49,556 bases of DNA from Paenibacillus chondroitinus NBRC 15376 (GCF_004000765.1 NZ_BILW01000046.1:1-49556), one strand, 5' to 3'. Positions 34,168 through 43,923 are shown, numbered from the stretch's first letter. Notes: generated by a model from the sequence alone, not told the origin. Numbers and translations are program-made.

Positions 34168-34344
34168 GGGAACTACGGGTCGCTAATTTGCCCAAAATCG
34201 TCAATTGGCAGATCAAAGGGAACTACGGTCCTCTATTTTGATGTTTTCAGCCGAATTTCACGTTCAAGAAGAGAAATAAGACCCTGTAGTTCCCATTTGC
34301 CCCGAAAACAGCCCGTTTCACCGAAATAGAGGATCATAGTTCCC
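34168..34344. repeat. Intergenic four-unit element, copy A3
   Basis: Forward units at 34168 (GGGAACTACGGGTCG) and 34218 (GGGAACTACGGTCC), inverted units ending at 34294 and 34344. Spacing 50 and 50 bp, inner pair 77 bp. Placed between convergent AraC and uxaC genes. Confidence 0.85.
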
Positions 34345-34375
34345 TTTCAGCTTACGGAGGCGACCGGGGGGATTT

Positions 34376-34500
34376 GCTACTGGTGACGGTCATGTTACTT
34401 GGTTATGGTTACGGGTGACTGATGGCGGTAATGTTACTAATTATGTTTACTGGTGACTGAGGCGGTAATGTTACTCGTTATGGCTACTGGTGAAGATGAT
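34376..34500. repeat. Imperfect 37-38-bp tandem repeat
   Basis: Three units and a partial fourth, each like TACTGGTGACTGA then GGCGGTAATGTTACT then TTATG (starts about 34376, 34408, 34446, 34483). Lies in the same 560-bp gap as copy A3. Not coding in any convincing frame. Confidence 0.75.
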
Positions 34501-34665
34501 GCTAGAGGTAGTGGCTGATGACAGGTGACTAAGAACTAAGGTCTAACGTATTGCTTAATTTTCTACGCTCGATGTTCAATGCTCAGCACCAAACATCCGC
34601 TCGCTCACAATCCGCGGCTCCCTGCCCACGGTCAATCACCACCGGTCACCCCGCAGCGCGACCCC

Positions 34666-34704
34666 AAAAAAACAAGGCCCCCACAAGTAACAAGTGGAGG
34701 CCTT
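34666..34704 (-). terminator. Terminator after uxaC
   Basis: On the minus strand GGCCTCCACTTG and CTTGTGGGGGCC form a stem followed by a T run, just after the uxaC stop. Confidence 0.85.
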
Positions 34705-34710
34705 TCTCTT

Positions 34711-36111
34711 TTAAAACCCGAAATATTGCTTCGCGTTATCGTAGGAGATACCTTGAACCAACTGCTTGAGCAGCGGTTCGTCATTCGGGAACTCGCCGTC
34801 TTCAACCCATTCGCCAATCATGTTGCACAGGATTCTGCGGAAATAATCATGTCTCGTGTACGACAAGAAGCTTCTGGAGTCGGTTAGCATGCCGACGAAA
34901 CGGCCAAGTAATCCGAAATTGCCAAGCGATTTCATCTGCGAAACCATGCCGTCTTTCGTATCGTTGAACCACCAAGCGGCGCCAAGCTGAATTTTGCCCG
35001 GGATTCCGTCACCTTGGAAGCTGCCCATCAGCGAAGCAAGAATTTCATTGTCACGCGCGTTCAATGAGTAAAGAATAGTTCTTGGCAGCGAATCCGCAAC
35101 AGCCAGGGAGGACAGCAAACCAGTAAGCGCGCTCGCTACAGGGCTATCGTTAATGGAGTCGAAACCTGTATCCGGCCCAAGTTTGGCAAAAGCTTGTCCA
35201 TTATTGTTACGGGATGCGTTGATGTGGTACTGCATCGCCCAGTCGAGCTTTTTATAAACGCCGCCGAGGAACAGCAAAGTGAAAGCTTTATATTTTTTTT
35301 CATCTTCCAAGCTAACTGCGTTGCCAGCCAAGGCCGATTTGAAAATTTGTTCAACTTCTTCTTTGGTCGCCACCGCAAAAGGCACGTAATCCAAAGCATG
35401 GTCAGACACTTTACAGCCTACGGAATTAAAGAATTCCGCTCTGCTCTCAAGTCCAGCAAGCAAATCGTCGTAAGACGAAATTGTAATGCCAGCCGCTTTT
35501 TCCAATAGAGCGATCCAAGGAAGGAACGTAGCTCGGTTGATTTCGAGCGCTTTGTCAGGACGGTAAGACGGCAGCACTTGCGTGTGGAAATCTTTGATTT
35601 CTTTGATTTTGATATGATACTCTAAGGAATCAACCGGATCGTCCGTCGTGCATATGACCGTTACTTTGGAATTCGTGATCAGGTCTCTGGCGCGTGAACC
35701 GCCTTCGGCCAGCTTCGCATTCACTTTTTCCCAAATAGCAGGTGCGTTCTGCTCGTTAATCAAGTCATTCACACCAAAAAACGTGCGAAGCTCCATGTGA
35801 GACCAGTGGTACAGCGGGTTACCGATCGCCATTGGCAGCGTACCTGCCCAAGCAACGAAACGGTCATAATCGCTAGCTTCTCCAGTTACTTTATTCTCTT
35901 CAACGCCGTTAGCGCGCATCATTCTCCACTTATAGTGGTCACCGTAAAGCCACGCTTCCGTAATGTTGTTGAATTGTTTATTTTCATAAATCTCTTTAGG
36001 GCTCAAGTGGCAGTGATAGTCAATAATCGGCAGATCTTTGGCGTATTCGTGGAACAAATGAACAGCGGTTTGATTCGTAAGTAGGAAGTTTTCATCTAAA
36101 AACGTTTTCAT
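34711..36111 (-). CDS. uxaC: Glucuronate isomerase
   Basis: A 466-residue uronate isomerase converting D-glucuronate to D-fructuronate (or galacturonate to tagaturonate). Family marks are the start MKTFLDENFLL, PIIDYHCHLSPKEI with metal histidines, VICTTDDPVDSLEYH, NARDNEI and FVGMLTDSRSFLSYTRHDYFRRILC. ATG at 36111 has AAAGGTGG upstream; GTG at 36126 is less likely. It stands alone, without the usual uxuA/kdg neighbours in this window. Confidence 0.96.
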   Translation of the reverse strand: MKTFLDENFLLTNQTAVHLFHEYAKDLPIIDYHCHLSPKEIYENKQFNNITEAWLYGDHYKWRMMRANGVEENKVTGEASDYDRFVAWAGTLPMAIGNPLYHWSHMELRTFFGVNDLINEQNAPAIWEKVNAKLAEGGSRARDLITNSKVTVICTTDDPVDSLEYHIKIKEIKDFHTQVLPSYRPDKALEINRATFLPWIALLEKAAGITISSYDDLLAGLESRAEFFNSVGCKVSDHALDYVPFAVATKEEVEQIFKSALAGNAVSLEDEKKYKAFTLLFLGGVYKKLDWAMQYHINASRNNNGQAFAKLGPDTGFDSINDSPVASALTGLLSSLAVADSLPRTILYSLNARDNEILASLMGSFQGDGIPGKIQLGAAWWFNDTKDGMVSQMKSLGNFGLLGRFVGMLTDSRSFLSYTRHDYFRRILCNMIGEWVEDGEFPNDEPLLKQLVQGISYDNAKQYFGF

Positions 36112-36235
36112 AAAGCAATTTTCCACCTTTCTCGACCTGAATGATCTGCCCTTTATTTTAGCCGAAGGTGGAAGCGAAGTCTTGTGATTTTTTGCTTTAA
36201 TTTTGCGAAATATGCATATATTGACCTCTCAAAGT

Positions 36236-37168
36236 CTATGGATTCGAATTCTCGGCATCTGCACCCGCCGTTATTTCTTCCGGTATCGTCTTGGAAGCGC
36301 CTGGAACATGCCGTGGTTTATGATTAATCAACTCCGACGAGTAAATACTGACATAGACCCGGCCTGGCAATGCCTGCGCTCTGATCAGGATCGGCTGATT
36401 ATAGTTGTTTTTGAAGCTAAAATCCGGCCCCCCCCAGTTCACCGTCGCGTCTCTCCCTGAAGGTACGTAGGGAACAGATCTGCTGTGCGAGTACCTTTCT
36501 ACAATTGTAAGGCCAGCCCGGTCCACCGCATTAAAAAGGGTCGAGGAGGTTTGGCAAATGCCACCGCCAATCCCTTCAGAAAATTCTCCCCTCACAATGA
36601 CTTTCGCCGGCATATAACCTCTGCCACGCGTACGAACGCCAACCACCCGGTTAAAAGAGAACGTTTCATTCGGGAGAACCACGTAGTTGTTAATCGCCTG
36701 AGTAGCAAGCTTAATATTCGTAAAGCGGTGCTTATTATTTGAATTAAAATACGTCACATAATAGCCAATTGGATGTACACGGATGCTAGCCAGCAGTTCA
36801 CTATCTACTTTCGGATATATAGGCAGCGTGGGAACATCAAATTTCATAGGCCCCTCACTGTAAAACTGCTTGTAAAACTGTTCCACGAAAGCACGCCGAT
36901 TCAACTGTGCTCCTGGAATTTCTTTCACAATCCCTCCCGCATCGCTAATTGTCGCATTCACGGGTTTCCGGTACGCTTTCTTCTCCATTTCAGTCATGAG
37001 ACGGTCTAATCGCTCATTATTCACCAACGGCACGTCAACATAATCAAGTCGGTAAGCCTCACGCTGCACATTCGCTTGAATTTGAGAACTTCCTTCCTTG
37101 GTTGTCTGATCCGTCATTTCATTCATTTGCATTAAAAGCACGAGACCTGCAATCCATCCCTGCATCAT
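36236..37168 (-). CDS. VanW-family protein
   Basis: A 310-residue protein with a short N-terminal hydrophobic segment (about 4-15, perhaps a signal anchor) and a VanW domain (about 170-290) with NETFSFNRVVGVRTRGRGY, GGGICQTSSTLFNAV and YVPSGRDATVNWGGPDF. VanW proteins occur near vancomycin-resistance and wall genes but their biochemical role is unclear. No van genes are near. The start ATG at 37168 has only a distant AGGGG. Confidence 0.85.
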   Translation of the reverse strand: MMQGWIAGLVLLMQMNEMTDQTTKEGSSQIQANVQREAYRLDYVDVPLVNNERLDRLMTEMEKKAYRKPVNATISDAGGIVKEIPGAQLNRRAFVEQFYKQFYSEGPMKFDVPTLPIYPKVDSELLASIRVHPIGYYVTYFNSNNKHRFTNIKLATQAINNYVVLPNETFSFNRVVGVRTRGRGYMPAKVIVRGEFSEGIGGGICQTSSTLFNAVDRAGLTIVERYSHSRSVPYVPSGRDATVNWGGPDFSFKNNYNQPILIRAQALPGRVYVSIYSSELINHKPRHVPGASKTIPEEITAGADAENSNP

Positions 37169-37258
37169 CTAATCAATCACCCCTCCCCTATTGTAAACAA
37201 TTGAAAATTTTCCATACCAAATAACTCAATTCCTGACTGGAATGTCAAAAAGAATGCA

Positions 37259-37310
37259 AAAAAGGACCGCCCCCGACCAAATGATTGGCCTAAGGAACAG
37301 TCCCTTGTTT
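37259..37310 (-). terminator. Terminator after PhyH gene
   Basis: On the minus strand AGGGACTG pairs with CGGTCCT, enclosing a second GGCCAA hairpin, and is followed by TTTTTT. Confidence 0.7.
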
Positions 37311-37329
37311 GTAAGTTTATAGCATCGCC

Positions 37330-38139
37330 TTAATGCGGATAAGCGGCTTCGAATTCATTTCCGCAGGGGCCTCCGCTCGGGTTATTTTCCAGATCGACAG
37401 TTTCGCCGTTTTGGCGGTACAAAGGGCAATAATAGTGACTAATATGTGTAGCGGATTCATTGGCATAATGGCAGATGAACGCTCGGCGGAAGCGATCTTT
37501 CGTTTTGTTGCGGTACGAGCCGTGGATGAGATTGCCGTTAAAAAACAGCACGTCGCCTCGTTCCATGACGACAGGCATCGCCTTTTCGTCTTTGGGCGGC
37601 TTTACATAGTGCGTGGTAAACGACTCTTTGGCATCGGCAAGATCGGGGCAAGAAAGATCCAGCGTATTCGTCTTGGGAACGACGAGCAGACCGCCGTTTT
37701 CCTCATCAGCAGCATCTATCGCTGTCCAAGCGGCAATACAGTTGCCTGGCTCAACTTGCAGGTAGAAGTTATCCTGATGCAGCGCTTGGCCGCGGGAGCC
37801 CGGCGGTTTGTAATAGAACATGCTCTGCGCAGCCAGTGCTTCCTCTTCATACAAATCAGCTAACACCTCCATCACCGGCTGGTGCAGCATATACTTCCTA
37901 GCAGTCTCGTTAAAACGGTGCGGATGCATAACCCGCGGATAACGCTTCAGAGGGTCCGATCCATCTCCCTGCAAGTCAGGTTCGAAATGTCCCGGTACCA
38001 CCTGCATCGAAATCTCTTCAAATGTAGCATCAATTTCCGCCAAATGATCCACAGAAAATAAGCCTTTTACGATCAAATATCCTTCCCGTTCAAAATGCTG
38101 TTTTTGCTCTTCCGTCAGTTTAAGCAATGTGTTCGCCAT
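37330..38139 (-). CDS. PhyH-family Fe(II)/2-oxoglutarate dioxygenase
   Basis: A 269-residue phytanoyl-CoA dioxygenase-like protein. The iron ligands are His and Asp in LHQDNFYLQV near 118 and the distal His in NLIHGSYRNKT near 205, with an Arg about ten residues on for 2-oxoglutarate. It probably hydroxylates a small substrate in the cytosol. It is divergent from an AraC regulator, a common pairing in Paenibacillus. Substrate unknown. Confidence 0.9.
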   Translation of the reverse strand: MANTLLKLTEEQKQHFEREGYLIVKGLFSVDHLAEIDATFEEISMQVVPGHFEPDLQGDGSDPLKRYPRVMHPHRFNETARKYMLHQPVMEVLADLYEEEALAAQSMFYYKPPGSRGQALHQDNFYLQVEPGNCIAAWTAIDAADEENGGLLVVPKTNTLDLSCPDLADAKESFTTHYVKPPKDEKAMPVVMERGDVLFFNGNLIHGSYRNKTKDRFRRAFICHYANESATHISHYYCPLYRQNGETVDLENNPSGGPCGNEFEAAYPH

Positions 38140-38296
38140 CTTGTCTTCCCTCCAAGTGATCTGTTGTTTTCCATGTATTCAGCATATCGAATAATGCGTA
38201 TTGGCAGAAGTAAGAATGCTGCTAATAAATCCTACAATTCTGCTATTTTCTGATATACTCAGTTTAATGGCAGTCATCAGCGCTCAGGAAGGAACG

Positions 38297-39076
38297 ATGT
38301 TCATGAATACGGAAGCAAACACATTTTTGGCAGGGCACTTCAATGAATCGGATTCCTACTTCACCATCCGCCCTGAAGGGCGCAACGATTGGCTTCTCTG
38401 CTTCACGCTGGGAGGCGAAGGCTACTTCAAGCTTGGCGGGAATGAAAGACGCTGCCGGGCGGGGGATCTCACGCTGCTTGCACCAGGAACTCCGCAGCAT
38501 TACGGGACGAGAAAAAATCAGCATTGGGAGTTTGTTTGGGCCCATTTTCCCTCCATCCTCGCAGAGACGAATCTGCTGCCTAAAGAAGAGCAGCTTTTCC
38601 TCACCATTGAAAGCGAGTCGCTCCGGGAACGCATCTACCAAGCTTTCGGGCGTATTCTGCAGGATTCCCGAGAACGCGGGGAATACTGGTTTGAGCTGAT
38701 CCTTTCCTCCTTGCGGGAAATCCTGCTCATCATGGCGCAGAAGACAAGCCGTAAAATGGACCCTCGCATTGAAGAGGTCCTCCATCTCTTGTCCCAACAA
38801 ATGCGCGAACCCGTCCGCATCGAAGAATTAGCTCAGCGCGTCGGACTCTCTTCATCGCGGCTCGCCCATCTTTTTAAAGCCAGCACAGGGTATTCCATCA
38901 TTGATTCCGTGAACCGCATGCGGATTCAGCAGGCCGCTCTCTTGCTTGAACATACGCAGCGAAACGCTTCAGACGTTTGTTATGACGTCGGTTTTCAGAA
39001 CTATAATCACTTCACCAATCAATTCCGCAAATGGCATGGCACGAACCCTAGCACCTTTATGAAAGAACGACGGTAA
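38297..39076 (+). CDS. AraC-family regulator
   Basis: A 259-residue AraC regulator with an N-terminal cupin-like domain (about 15-140; GEGYFKLGGNERRCRAGDLTL) and C-terminal double helix-turn-helix (about 160-257; LAQRVGLSSSRLAHLFKASTG, DVCYDVGFQNYNHFTNQF). ATG at 38297 is 4 bases after AGGAAGG, ATG at 38303 also fits; the frame from 38201 is rejected. It is divergent from PhyH and likely regulates it. Confidence 0.92.
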   Translation: MFMNTEANTFLAGHFNESDSYFTIRPEGRNDWLLCFTLGGEGYFKLGGNERRCRAGDLTLLAPGTPQHYGTRKNQHWEFVWAHFPSILAETNLLPKEEQLFLTIESESLRERIYQAFGRILQDSRERGEYWFELILSSLREILLIMAQKTSRKMDPRIEEVLHLLSQQMREPVRIEELAQRVGLSSSRLAHLFKASTGYSIIDSVNRMRIQQAALLLEHTQRNASDVCYDVGFQNYNHFTNQFRKWHGTNPSTFMKERR

Positions 39077-39083
39077 AAATTAT

Positions 39084-39112
39084 TTGACAGTTCATAAACT
39101 CCACGATAAACT
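39084..39112 (+). promoter_or_regulatory. Promoter of M29 aminopeptidase gene
   Basis: TTGACA (39084-39089), 17 bp, TAAACT (39107-39112), 32 bp before the start codon. Confidence 0.6.
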
Positions 39113-39144
39113 GCTAGCAAGCTATAGAAAAAAGGAGGATTTCT

Positions 39145-40377
39145 ATGACCTTTGAACGTAATCTTGATAAATATGCGGAACTGATCGTCCGCGTGGGTGT
39201 GAATATCCAATCCGGTCAAACACTGTGGATTAATGCTCCCATTCTCCATCCGGCTCTTGTACGCCTCATTTCTCGGAAAGCTTATGAAGCGGGAGCCAAA
39301 CACGTACATATAGAATGGCAAGATGAAATCAGCACTCAAATTAAATATATGCATGCACCAGAAGAAGCTTTTCACGAGTATCCCACTTGGCGCGCTCAAG
39401 CACTTAACGATTTAGCGGAAAATAACGGCGCTTATCTATTGATTGATGCCGCAGATCCCGAGCTGCTGAAGGACGTAGATCCAGCACGCATTTCCGCATT
39501 TTCCAAAGCCGCTGGGCCTATGTTGATAAAATGGAGAGAAAGCATGTCCTCTTATCTCATGACCTGGTCGATTGCCGCAGCACCTACCCCTGCTTGGGCC
39601 TCCAAGGTATTCCCGAACTTGGATGAAGATGCGGCCATGGCTGCCCTGTGGGAGGCAATCTTCAAAGCAACGCGCGTCGATCAAGACAATCCTGTGCAGA
39701 CTTGGCACGAGCATAACGCTACGCTGCGCAGCAAAAGAGAACAGCTCAATGAAAAGCAGTTCCATAGAATTCATTACCGTGCCCCGGGCACAGAGCTGAC
39801 GGTCGAACTGCCGAAAAACCATATTTGGCGCGGCGGGTCGGCAACGAACGGAACGGGAGGTTTCGATTTCAATCCGAATATCCCGACGGAAGAGGTGTTT
39901 ATTTCACCGAATCGCCTAGGGACGCAAGGTACAGTGCGCAGTTCGAAGCCGTTAAGTTATCAAGGGAATTTGATCGACAACTTTACCATCACCTTCGATA
40001 ACGGACGTGTTGTCGATTACAAAGCCGAGGTAGGGTTTGAATCCCTGAAAGCGATGATCGAAATGGATGAGGGCGCCCATTATTTAGGTGAAATCGCGCT
40101 TGTTCCTCATGATTCACCGATTTCCAATTCGAATCTGATCTTTTTTAATACCCTTTTTGATGAAAATGCTTCAAATCATTTGGCCTTGGGAAGAGCTTTT
40201 CCTACCTGTGTGGAGGGCGGGCCTGCCATGTCCAAGGATGAGCAGTTGGCAGCAGGGCTTAACGTCAGCCTGATTCATGTTGATTTCATGGTCGGTTCGG
40301 CCGACATGGATATTGACGGCGAGCATGCGGACGGCCGCGTGGAGCCTATTTTCCGCAAAGGCAACTGGGCATTTTAA
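39145..40377 (+). CDS. Aminopeptidase, M29 family (AmpS/PepS-like)
   Basis: A 410-residue cytosolic metallo-aminopeptidase of family M29 that trims N-terminal residues from peptides. It starts with the typical RNLDKYAELIVRVGVNIQSGQ; metal ligands are expected in NIPTEEVFISP near 250, LGEIALVPHDSPIS near 317 and HVDFMVGSADMDIDG near 376. ATG follows AAAGGAGG. Single gene with its own promoter and terminator. Confidence 0.94.
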   Translation: MTFERNLDKYAELIVRVGVNIQSGQTLWINAPILHPALVRLISRKAYEAGAKHVHIEWQDEISTQIKYMHAPEEAFHEYPTWRAQALNDLAENNGAYLLIDAADPELLKDVDPARISAFSKAAGPMLIKWRESMSSYLMTWSIAAAPTPAWASKVFPNLDEDAAMAALWEAIFKATRVDQDNPVQTWHEHNATLRSKREQLNEKQFHRIHYRAPGTELTVELPKNHIWRGGSATNGTGGFDFNPNIPTEEVFISPNRLGTQGTVRSSKPLSYQGNLIDNFTITFDNGRVVDYKAEVGFESLKAMIEMDEGAHYLGEIALVPHDSPISNSNLIFFNTLFDENASNHLALGRAFPTCVEGGPAMSKDEQLAAGLNVSLIHVDFMVGSADMDIDGEHADGRVEPIFRKGNWAF

Positions 40378-40385
40378 ATTAGACT

Positions 40386-40436
40386 AAAGAAACCTTCTAA
40401 TCCCGCAATAGGTGTGGAACGGAAGGTTCTTTTTTC
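40386..40436 (+). terminator. Terminator after aminopeptidase
   Basis: AGAAACCTTC pairs (one bulge) with GAAGGTTCT, followed by TTTTTT. Confidence 0.65.
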
Positions 40437-40534
40437 ATATAGTATAGGAGCATTGGTTTTTACCAAATTGGGAATGTTAGTCAGAAGGTAGACGGAATTT
40501 CTTGCACCCCATCCAAACAAGAGGAGTTGATCGT

Positions 40535-41452
40535 ATGAGTACCAAACCGACGATTGCTGCGATTAGCGTGCCATTTGATCTTGGAGCAGGCCGACGCGGG
40601 GCTAGTAAAGGACCTAAAGCTATTTTCCAGGCAGGCTTGTTGCGGGGCTTGCAGCAAATGAATATGACGATTCAGCAAGTGCCGGAGATACGCCTTCCGA
40701 ACGATACAGCAGCTCCTCTTCCACCTGAGGTGGATAAAAAAAATTTAAAATATTTAGCAGAAGTGATAGACATAAATACTCGCTTGGCTGAGCAAGTTTC
40801 GAAAGCAGCTGAACAAGGCCAATTCCCCCTCGTAATCGGCGGCGATCACAGCATCGCGATCGGGACATTGGCAGGTTTGTCCGGGCATTATACGAATTTG
40901 GGTGTCATATGGATTGATGCGCATTCGGATTTAAATACAGCGGACACGAGCCCGTCCGGCAATATTCACGGCATGTCGCTCGCCATCAGCCTTGGGATGG
41001 GGCACCCTCTGTTAACCGGCATTCAAGGGGATCAAGCCAAGGTGAAGCCGGAAAATATCGTCCTTATCGGTTCGCGTTCCCTGGATGAAGGCGAGAAAAA
41101 GCTGATCCGCTCACTCGGCATCAAATGTTATACCATGCATGATATCGATCGCAAAGGGATGGCTGCTGTGATGCAGGATGCCATTACTTATATAAGCGGT
41201 AAAACAGATGGCGTTCATGTCAGTTTTGATGTTGATTCCTTAGACCCGCTTGAAGCCCCGGGAACCGGTACAGCGGTCAAAGGCGGACTCCAATTCCGCG
41301 AAGCCCATCTCGCCGTCGAGATGCTGCACGAAGCAGGCATCGTCACATCCGCGGAATTCGTTGAAGTCAATCCGCTGCTCGACGATAACAACAAAACTTC
41401 GCAGCTGGCGGTCGGCCTCATTAGTTCATTGCTGGGGAAACAAATTCTATAG
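40535..41452 (+). CDS. rocF: Arginase
   Basis: A 305-residue arginase that splits arginine into ornithine and urea. The two-manganese site is visible in GGDHSIAIG near 100, IDAHSDLNT near 127 and HVSFDVDSLDP near 230, and GRRGASKGP at the N-terminus is typical. ATG at 40535 follows GAGGAG; the longer frame from 40502 is rejected. With rocD 3 kb downstream it gives the arginine-to-glutamate route, but the two are not in one operon. Confidence 0.95.
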   Translation: MSTKPTIAAISVPFDLGAGRRGASKGPKAIFQAGLLRGLQQMNMTIQQVPEIRLPNDTAAPLPPEVDKKNLKYLAEVIDINTRLAEQVSKAAEQGQFPLVIGGDHSIAIGTLAGLSGHYTNLGVIWIDAHSDLNTADTSPSGNIHGMSLAISLGMGHPLLTGIQGDQAKVKPENIVLIGSRSLDEGEKKLIRSLGIKCYTMHDIDRKGMAAVMQDAITYISGKTDGVHVSFDVDSLDPLEAPGTGTAVKGGLQFREAHLAVEMLHEAGIVTSAEFVEVNPLLDDNNKTSQLAVGLISSLLGKQIL

Positions 41453-41467
41453 CCTTAACCCGATCTG

Positions 41468-41502
41468 AAACCCGTATCCTTTACTAGGAATACGGGTTTT
41501 TG
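41468..41502 (+). terminator. Terminator after rocF
   Basis: AAACCCGTATCC and GGAATACGGGTTT form a stem followed by T. Confidence 0.85.
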
Positions 41503-41573
41503 TGCTTGTTGCAAGCAGGTTTAATTGGTAAAATATAGATGACTTACAAGACGGACACAGGATTGGAGATTGC

Positions 41574-42263
41574 ATGAAAACGATAAATCACTGGGTTTTG
41601 CAGCTTTTACTCGCCCTGCTTTCCTTATCCACAATTGGCATCTACCTGATCTTCAAAAACCAAACGTATTTTGAATTCCTGAATTGGAATCTATTCCTTG
41701 CCTGGATCCCCAATTTCTTCGCCTTGTTGGCTTATTTGTTACATTTGCGCCGACCTTCGGTTGCCGTCCATCTACTCACCTTCATCTTTGGGCTAGCCTG
41801 GCTTTTATTCCTGCCGAATGCCCCGTACATCATAACCGATTTCATCCATTTAACGCTTTTGAAGGACTTATACATAACCAAAAAAGCCTGGAACATGAGC
41901 TTTTGGAATGATTTTTTCACCATTTTTTTATATGCGTGGAATGGCTTATTGCTTGGCTGCAGCTCCATGTATATGATTCATCTCATTTTGATGAAGCATT
42001 GGGGCCGCATCCTCTCATGGTTCCTCATGATTCTAACCTCGCTGCTAAGCGGATATGGCATTCTCTTGGGCAGAGAATATCGATTGAACAGCTGGGATGC
42101 TCTGTTGAGTCTGGATATCGTAGACACCCTGCAAAAGAGCATACACAAAGAAGCAATTATTTTCTGCGTGCTAGTCGGCTTTGTCATCCTTGCCATGTAC
42201 ACAACTTTCTATTTGCTAATCAACGGCATAGGCAGCTCCAAGGTAGTTGTATATAAAAGATAA
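41574..42263 (+). CDS. DUF1361 membrane protein
   Basis: A 229-residue integral membrane protein of family DUF1361 with about seven helices. Family marks are NWNLFLAWIPNFFALL near 38-53, WLLFLPNAPYIITDFIHL near 78-95 and RLNSWDALL near 175. Its function is unknown. It starts 120 bp after rocF behind a terminator, so it is likely its own unit. Confidence 0.85.
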   Translation: MKTINHWVLQLLLALLSLSTIGIYLIFKNQTYFEFLNWNLFLAWIPNFFALLAYLLHLRRPSVAVHLLTFIFGLAWLLFLPNAPYIITDFIHLTLLKDLYITKKAWNMSFWNDFFTIFLYAWNGLLLGCSSMYMIHLILMKHWGRILSWFLMILTSLLSGYGILLGREYRLNSWDALLSLDIVDTLQKSIHKEAIIFCVLVGFVILAMYTTFYLLINGIGSSKVVVYKR

Positions 42264-42265
42264 CG

Positions 42266-42308
42266 AAAACGCCCCCAGCCCATCATTTCGATGAGTTGAG
42301 GGCGTTTT
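42266..42308. terminator. Bidirectional terminator, DUF1361 / aspA
   Basis: AAAACGCCC pairs with GGGCGTTTT at 42300-42308, with extra pairing toward the loop; lies between convergent genes. Confidence 0.88.
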
Positions 42309-42325
42309 ATTCGTTCCAGCCTGGC

Positions 42326-43744
42326 TTAGTCGGCAGGATGCAGCAGTCTTTCGCCGGCAATGCCCGGCGTCGTCATCTGAATCGGATTGAGGATTTCTTC
42401 AATCTCCTCTGTAGTCAGCAATCCGCGCTCCAGAATCAGCTCTTTCAGCGTCATGCCTGTGCGCACGGCCTCTTTAACCAGCTGCGCGGCTACCTCATAA
42501 CCCAGATGCGGATTCAGAGCCGTAACAATGCCGAAGCTTTGCTCGACATAGGTGCGGCACCGGTCGCGGTCCGCTTCCAGACCTTCGATGGCGAAGCGCT
42601 CGAAAACATCCGCCGCGTTGCGCAATATTTTGAGGGATTGCAGCAAGTTAAACGCAAGTACAGGGCCCATGACGTTAAGCTCGAACTGGCCTGCTTCACA
42701 TGCCAAACAAATCGTATGGTCGTTCCCGATCACCTGGAAGGCCACTTGGTTTACAACCTCCGGCATAACAGGGTTCACTTTGCCCGGCATGATCGAGGAC
42801 CCTGGCTGTCTTGGCGGCAATTTCAGCTCCCCTAGACCTGCCCGAGGACCTGAAGCCATCAGACGAATATCGTTGCATATTTTGGACAGATTCACGGCAC
42901 AAACCTTCAAAGACGCAGAGAGTTCTGTGTAAGCATCCATGTTTTGCGTGCCGTCAACCAAATGCTCGGCATTCTCAACCGGGATTCCGCACTCATCTTT
43001 CAAATGAAACATCACGCGATTAACATACTCCGTCTTCGCATTCAGCCCCGTCCCTACGGCAGTTGCTCCCATGTTCACCGTCAAAAGCCCCGATGAAGCT
43101 TGGCGAATCCGATTAATATCACGCTGCAAGACACGTGCATAGGCGCCGAATTCTTGTCCAAGACGAATCGGAACAGCATCCTGAAGATGCGTTCTTCCCA
43201 TTTTTATCACATCATCAAATTCCTTTTCTTTCTTGGCAAAAGCGCTCTGCAGCGAGATCATCGTCTCGATTAACTGTTGGGATAAGCGGTAGGCAGCAAT
43301 TTTGATCGCAGTAGGAATGACGTCATTCGTCGACTGCGACATATTCACATGATTGTTTGGATTACAGTGAAAGTAACTGCCTTTCTCCTCACCCATCAGC
43401 TCCAGCGTCCGATTGGCCAGTACTTCATTCATATTCATATTAATGGAAGTTCCAGCTCCCCCTTGGATAGAGTCTACGATGAACTGATCCAAAAGTTTGC
43501 CCTCTCTAACTTCTTCAGCTGCTTTTACCAAGTGCTCAGCAATCTTCTTAGGCAGCATATGGGTTTCCATATTCGCCAGAGCTGCCGCTCGCTTTACTTC
43601 TGCTAACGCCGTTATAAGTTCTGCATGAATTTTTACGCCTGTAATTGGAAAATTTTCAAGGGCACGCATCGTTTGGATGCCGTAATAAGCCTCGGCTGGA
43701 ACTTGTTTTTCACCTAAAAAATCTTTTTCAATGCGAATACTCAT
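42326..43744 (-). CDS. aspA: Aspartate ammonia-lyase
   Basis: A 472-residue aspartase of the fumarase/aspartase superfamily, turning L-aspartate into fumarate and ammonia. It has the signature GSSIMPGKVNPVMPE near 315, GTSINMNMNEVLANRA-like GAGTSINMNMNEV near 95 and TVNMGATAVGTGLN near 220. N-terminal RIEKDFLGEKQVPAEAYYGIQT is aspartase-type rather than fumarase-type. ATG at 43744 or GTG at 43753 may be the start. Confidence 0.93.
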   Translation of the reverse strand: MSIRIEKDFLGEKQVPAEAYYGIQTMRALENFPITGVKIHAELITALAEVKRAAALANMETHMLPKKIAEHLVKAAEEVREGKLLDQFIVDSIQGGAGTSINMNMNEVLANRTLELMGEEKGSYFHCNPNNHVNMSQSTNDVIPTAIKIAAYRLSQQLIETMISLQSAFAKKEKEFDDVIKMGRTHLQDAVPIRLGQEFGAYARVLQRDINRIRQASSGLLTVNMGATAVGTGLNAKTEYVNRVMFHLKDECGIPVENAEHLVDGTQNMDAYTELSASLKVCAVNLSKICNDIRLMASGPRAGLGELKLPPRQPGSSIMPGKVNPVMPEVVNQVAFQVIGNDHTICLACEAGQFELNVMGPVLAFNLLQSLKILRNAADVFERFAIEGLEADRDRCRTYVEQSFGIVTALNPHLGYEVAAQLVKEAVRTGMTLKELILERGLLTTEEIEEILNPIQMTTPGIAGERLLHPAD

Positions 43745-43923
43745 CGTACACACCGTTCCTTTTTCATTAAAGTAACTGCTTGATCGCGAAGTAGGTGTTC
43801 TAACAGCATCCTTCAGGGATGGATTTTAATTGACCACCGTAATGTGAAGTGGTTATCAGAACTATTCGCGCCTTCCTGCCCATATTCCTGCAATATCTGA
43901 CACGCCTTGTAATAAATTTATGC

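Noticed and set aside
36236..37168. Vancomycin-resistance locus
   Set aside because: Only a VanW-domain protein is present; no ligase, dehydrogenase or sensor genes of a van cluster.
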